Part shown: positions 60,788 to 64,000 of the stretch, in pieces
Layout: each line of letters starts with the position of its first letter
Numbering within the stretch: the stretch's first letter is position 1
Assembly (NCBI GenBank): GCA_022614855.1
Contig: JAKEHU010000029.1
Location: forward strand, 1-64,000
Direction: 5' to 3'
From: Chlamydiota bacterium
Lineage (GTDB): Bacteria > Chlamydiota > Chlamydiia > Chlamydiales > Rhabdochlamydiaceae
DNA: 64,000 nt
The notes under the pieces: generated by a model
Told to the model about the DNA's origin: nothing
Seen by the model: only the letters and a program-made list of their open reading frames with translations
Databases searched by the model: none
Position numbers and translations under genes: made by a program

Positions 60788-61578
60788 TGACTATGTATAA
60801 TGAATTGGTAATCCCTTCTATTGGGCTTGGAACGTTGCGTTTATGTGGAGAAGATTGCGTCTCAATCATTAAAAAAGCCTTAGAATTAGGTTATCGACAT
60901 ATCGACACTGCCCCCGTGTATCACAATCATCAAGATATTCGTCAAGGCATTGCTAATTTTGATAGGCAGAAGTTAATCATTACTTCTAAGTATCTTCCAG
61001 AGCAGGGCAACCTTGAAAATGCTTGCGATCTTGCTTTGAGAGAATTAGGCCTTGATTATCTTGATCTATATCTTATTCATTGGCCTGATCGTTCACAACC
61101 TATGGCAGAAATTTTATGGAATATGGAAAAGTTAAGATCTCAAGGTAAGATACGACAGTTTGGTGTGAGTAATTACACAATTCGTCATTTAAGGGATATG
61201 TTGCAACTTGGAATTAGTATTCCCTACAATCAGGTGGAATTCCATCCATATTTATATCAAAAAAATCTGTTGGATTTTTGTCTTAATCACTGCATACAAC
61301 TTATTGCATATCGTCCCCTTGGTAAAGGAGAGATGTTAAACAATCCTTTGCTCAAGCAAATAGGCGATAAATATTCGAAAACAGTAGCACAGATTATATT
61401 ACGATGGATTTTTCAAAAAAACATTCCTACTATTGTCAAAACAAATTCCAAAGAACACTTAGAAGAAAATCTAGCAATTTTCGACTTCACCCTCAAGGAT
61501 GAAGACATGCTATTGCTTGATGGACTTAATTGCGATAAACGCTTTTGTATTACTCGATGGGCCGATTTCGACTACTAA
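60787..61578 (+). CDS. Aldo/keto reductase
   Basis: The 263-aa NADPH-dependent reductase has LGYRHIDTAPVYHNH (catalytic aspartate and tyrosine), IITSKYLPE (lysine), LYLIHWPDRSQ (histidine), RQFGVSNYT and PYNQVEFHPYL. The last gene of the six-gene operon, it shares one base with the Nudix stop. Confidence 0.94.
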   Translation: MTMYNELVIPSIGLGTLRLCGEDCVSIIKKALELGYRHIDTAPVYHNHQDIRQGIANFDRQKLIITSKYLPEQGNLENACDLALRELGLDYLDLYLIHWPDRSQPMAEILWNMEKLRSQGKIRQFGVSNYTIRHLRDMLQLGISIPYNQVEFHPYLYQKNLLDFCLNHCIQLIAYRPLGKGEMLNNPLLKQIGDKYSKTVAQIILRWIFQKNIPTIVKTNSKEHLEENLAIFDFTLKDEDMLLLDGLNCDKRFCITRWADFDY

Positions 61579-61661
61579 TGTGATTAAAGATGATGTAAGC
61601 GTTCTTCCTAAGTTGAAGCGTATTGCTTAAAAAAGACATGTATTCAAAACAGAGATGTATG

Positions 61662-62015
61662 AGCATTGTTATAAAAATAGAAAAACTCTCTAAGACATTC
61701 ACTACATGTATACATTTCCTGGGATTTTGGGAACAATTAAAGGCCTTTGTTTTTCCTCAAAGTCGTGAGTTGCTAGCAATCAAAGACCTGTCTTTAGAAA
61801 TTAAAAAAAACGAACGTGTGGCATTTATCGGGCCCAATGAAAATGGTAAATCGACGACGATTAAAATGTTAACTGGTATTCTTCATGTCCTTCTGGAAAT
61901 ATTGAGGTTCTCAGTTTTAGTGCCTTGGAAAGATAGGCACGCTCTCGGCTATCAAATATGTAAGCACACATGCAAGGATTTTTGTCAAAGTATGAGAAAG
62001 AAAGAAAACAAATGA
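61662..62015 (+). pseudogene. ABC transporter ATP-binding protein, truncated and frameshifted
   Basis: The frame starts MSIVIKIEKLSKTF and has FLGFWEQLKAFVFPQSRELLAIKDLSLEIKK and a Walker A region GPNENGKSTTIKMLTGIL (normally GPNGAGKST). After about residue 87 the sequence PSGNIEVLSFS lies in another frame before PWKDRHALGYQI resumes in the first. Signature and Walker B regions are missing. A dead copy of an ABC-2-type exporter ATPase. Confidence 0.75.
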
Positions 62016-62107
62016 TCGAGCTTAACTCAGCAGCTGCATTCAAGAGCTATGAGCTGAATTAGCCTTATTAAGACTGGATCAAACAGAGCAAAAAGAGGAG
62101 CTTACAC

Positions 62108-62148
62108 ACTCATAATCCGCTCATCCTAGGTTCAAATCCAGATTACCC
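62108..62148 (+). repeat. Degenerate 3' half of the CAT-anticodon tRNA (att-like remnant)
   Basis: ACTCATAATCCG then CATCCTAGGTTCAAATCC then GATTACCC is a diverged copy of 55649-55687 (ACTCATAATCCG, GTCCTAGGTTCAAATCC, TTGCCCC). The acceptor strand no longer pairs and there is no 5' half. It is consistent with an attachment-site duplicate. Confidence 0.75.
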
Positions 62149-62184
62149 GGCAATTGATCCGATCAATTTTAGAATGCGCCATTT

Positions 62185-62967
62185 CTACGTCCTTGAGCTC
62201 TTAACACATTCGTACAAAATAACTTCATCAGAATCATTCGCTTCCTTTCTAGAATGAGGTTCTGCCTGCCACTTGCCGATAACTTTTAACCCATGCTGGT
62301 TCAATAGCCGTTCAATTTCTAAGGGTTCATAGTGTCTGACATGATAATCTTCTACTTCTACTCGAGAGATTTCATTTGCTTCCCATAATTCATAACGAAA
62401 AAGACCAGTTTCAATGCAAGATGTCGTATCAAATCTAGAAAAGATGCTCATGACGATTCTTGATCCATCAGGCTTATTGACCCATCGTCCTCTCCACACA
62501 CCTTGAGGTTCTCTAATGGATTTCAAGGTCTCTACTTCAAAAACAAACTTTCCTCCAGGATTTAATCGATCTGCAATAAATGTTAGAGCGGTGGTAATCT
62601 GCTCGGGAGTAATCAAATGACCAAATGAGCCACTGGGAATGAAAATCAGATCATATTTCTCTGATAGAGAGAATGTTTCAAAGGTAGCTTCAAACAAAGC
62701 GCTGGTGAGCCCTCGATCTTTGCATTTTTTTCGACATACATTGAGCATATGAGGCGAATAGTCAAACCCAATAACTGAATAGCCTCGTTCTAGAAGAGGA
62801 ACAAGAAAGCGCCCAGTTCCACACATAGGCTCCAATATTTTGCCTTGGGCTCCCTCTGCATAATATAAATAGCAGTGAAGTGCATCTTCTGGTGCATTGG
62901 GTTTATCCAATTCATAAAACTCTGTGCAAAGACCTCTGTAAGGCACTGATTCTTTATTCATTATCAT
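62185..62967 (-). CDS. Class I SAM-dependent methyltransferase
   Basis: The 260-aa product has ILEPMCGTGRFLVPLLERGYSVIGFDYSPHML (motifs I and II), DLIFIPSGSFGHL, and RLNPGGKFVFEVETL. The start (MIMNKESVPYRGLC) is ambiguous between two ATGs at 62967 and 62961. It lies 10 bases after another methyltransferase gene in the same direction, within the tRNA-associated island. Confidence 0.82.
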   Translation of the reverse strand: MIMNKESVPYRGLCTEFYELDKPNAPEDALHCYLYYAEGAQGKILEPMCGTGRFLVPLLERGYSVIGFDYSPHMLNVCRKKCKDRGLTSALFEATFETFSLSEKYDLIFIPSGSFGHLITPEQITTALTFIADRLNPGGKFVFEVETLKSIREPQGVWRGRWVNKPDGSRIVMSIFSRFDTTSCIETGLFRYELWEANEISRVEVEDYHVRHYEPLEIERLLNQHGLKVIGKWQAEPHSRKEANDSDEVILYECVKSSRT

Positions 62968-62977
62968 TTCTACTTTT

Positions 62978-63565
62978 TTAAATGCGTCTCGCAATAAAAT
63001 TCAGCCAGCTCTTATCAGGGCTAGGAGCTACTGTGCTACGAGTATCAGCGCTCTTCCAAATCTCTAAGGGAACGAATAATCCTTTGAGATAAGGCTCAAT
63101 ACTAGCCTCATCCATGTCAAAAAAGATCCTGTCTTCGGTTTGTCTCATAGAGGTTCCATATTTGAAAGAAGCGTATAAGATTCCTGAAAGAAGAAGGGCC
63201 TTGTGAAAACCTTCAATCACTTCCCTTAAATTCTCATAGGGAACGTGTAATAGGGATGCATTAACCCAAACAGCATCAAATTCGCTGGAAAAATGAATAT
63301 CCTGAAAAAGCATATGCAGAGCATCTTTTCCTAGAAGATTCGAGGTCAGTTTCACCATCTCTAAAGAACCGTCAAAAGGTAATACCTCGTATCCCTTGCT
63401 TAGAAAAAATTTAGAATCTCGACCAACGCCACATCCTGCATCTAAAATCCGCCCCTGTTTGGGAACATGCTTTAGAAATTTCTGATAGAGATCTTGGACA
63501 TCGGCATTAATGGTTCTATCGTGAAAGTCCTGTGAGTTTTTGTCGTAATAACTAATCGAGCTCAT
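62978..63565 (-). CDS. Class I SAM-dependent methyltransferase
   Basis: The 195-aa product has RILDAGCGVGRDSKFFLSKGYEVLPFDGSLEMV and VWVNASLLHVPYENL, with FHKALLLSGILYASFKYG. It is closest to the small TehB-like group. The start MSSISYYDKNS is chosen; an ATG 15 bases upstream is possible. Probably co-transcribed with the next methyltransferase. Confidence 0.82.
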   Translation of the reverse strand: MSSISYYDKNSQDFHDRTINADVQDLYQKFLKHVPKQGRILDAGCGVGRDSKFFLSKGYEVLPFDGSLEMVKLTSNLLGKDALHMLFQDIHFSSEFDAVWVNASLLHVPYENLREVIEGFHKALLLSGILYASFKYGTSMRQTEDRIFFDMDEASIEPYLKGLFVPLEIWKSADTRSTVAPSPDKSWLNFIARRI

Positions 63566-64000
63566 TCTTTCCCTTCGCAATATTCCAAGAAATTTATCAA
63601 AAACTGACCGTTTAGTCCAGTTAGAGTTTGATTGCGCCTACGACATCATATTTAGTTTTTGAGTCTCCATGGCATTCTAGTGGCACAGTGATGGCTTATT
63701 TACGCCAGCAAACAACAACTTTCTTCATTTGACTTCAACACTTAAGTCTTTGTATGATAATGATGTGAACAGTGGTCAGAGATGATCAGTGTGGGAAATA
63801 GCCGGACTCATAACCCGTCGGTCCCTGGTTCAAGTTCAGGTTGCCCCATTCTCCTTTCCAATTCTCAATAAGGAGATTATCGAACTTATAACATCCCTAG
63901 GAAGCTGTACGGAGCAAAAACGAATACTCTTAAACAACCATTCCTTGCTATATACCAAAATAATATGGAAAAACAGTGGCATTTAAAATCCGTCGAAGAG
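63566..64000. other. Intergenic region beyond the island genes
   Basis: This stretch holds the tRNA remnant listed below and no supported gene. Open frames in it read through the tRNA-derived sequence and show no family resemblance. Confidence 0.5.
63793..63848 (+). repeat. Second degenerate copy of the CAT-anticodon tRNA, lacking the D-arm
   Basis: GGGAAATAGC resembles the tRNA 5' end GGGCAATAGC, then the sequence jumps to CGGACTCATAA-CCCGTCGGTCC-CTGGTTCAAG and ends TTGCCCCA, the native 3' end. The D-arm is deleted. A tRNA pseudogene or att-site remnant at the distal edge of the island. Confidence 0.75.

Noticed and set aside
61623-62015. Functional ABC transporter ATPase
   Set aside because: Only the first third of the domain is present, Walker A is altered and a frameshift separates PSGNIEV from PWKDRHALG.
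63789-63986. 65-aa ORF at the end of the window
   Set aside because: It reads through the tRNA-derived remnant (the TRRSLVQVQVAPF-type artefact) and has no ribosome site.

Overview
The window looks like chromosome from an obligate intracellular member of the phylum Chlamydiota, most likely an 'environmental' lineage (Waddlia/Simkania/Rhabdochlamydia/Parachlamydia-like). I cannot assign a genus from sequence alone. Support comes from the smpB-dnaN-recF gene order (chlamydial, as I recall it), a eukaryote-type IleRS, a MOMP-like outer-membrane protein, a sterol-reductase-family protein, several probable secreted or effector-like proteins, and AT-rich DNA throughout.

Layout. 0-9.5 kb: core genes smpB, dnaN, recF, pgi, tRNA-Pro, trmB and an ExbB/ExbD pair, plus two CPBP-type membrane proteins. 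9.5-13.4 kb: a YcaC-like hydrolase and a coupled NAD-salvage block (pncA, pncB, coiled-coil protein). 13.6-17.5 kb: ileS and the tmRNA gene ssrA. 17.5-19.2 kb: a small decayed island beside ssrA, marked by two degenerate copies of the tmRNA 3' end, carrying a SnoaL-like protein, an orphan Phd-type antitoxin and a methyltransferase. 19.3-31.9 kb: accessory genes (nudC, M4 protease, methyltransferases, polysaccharide deacetylase, MOMP-like protein, dodecin, a nuclease/phosphatase with a myristoylation-like N-terminus, a three-gene paralogous set). 32-39 kb: sterol reductase, GGQ release-factor-like protein, HPRT with a signal peptide, PIN-PhoH ATPase, SWIM protein, SH3b protein, DUF455 protein. 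39.2-46.0 kb: a tandem array of 14 intact paralogues of about 125-158 aa, with at least two decayed copies, of a family I do not recognise. 46-55.4 kb: rmuC, pssA, O-methyltransferase, HEAT-repeat protein, HIT and MYG1 proteins, a 703-aa LOG-type protein and a DUF1207 barrel. 55.6-63.9 kb: a CAT-anticodon tRNA followed by an island with two degenerate copies of that tRNA's 3' half. Its core is a six-gene overlapping operon: P-loop nucleoside/nucleotide kinase, radical SAM enzyme, secreted protein, secreted EEP-family phosphatase/nuclease, Nudix hydrolase and aldo-keto reductase.

The two best candidates for undescribed biology are the 14-gene tandem family (39.2-46.0 kb), whose arrangement records block duplications that also copied part of the neighbouring DUF455 gene, and the six-gene operon in the tRNA-associated island, which has the make-up of a small biosynthetic or nucleotide-modifying pathway with two exported components. 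Large intergenic elements with nested inverted repeats recur at 0.9, 21.8, 29.8 and 40.6 kb. The window also holds both halves of trans-translation (smpB, ssrA) and a separate GGQ-type rescue-factor candidate.
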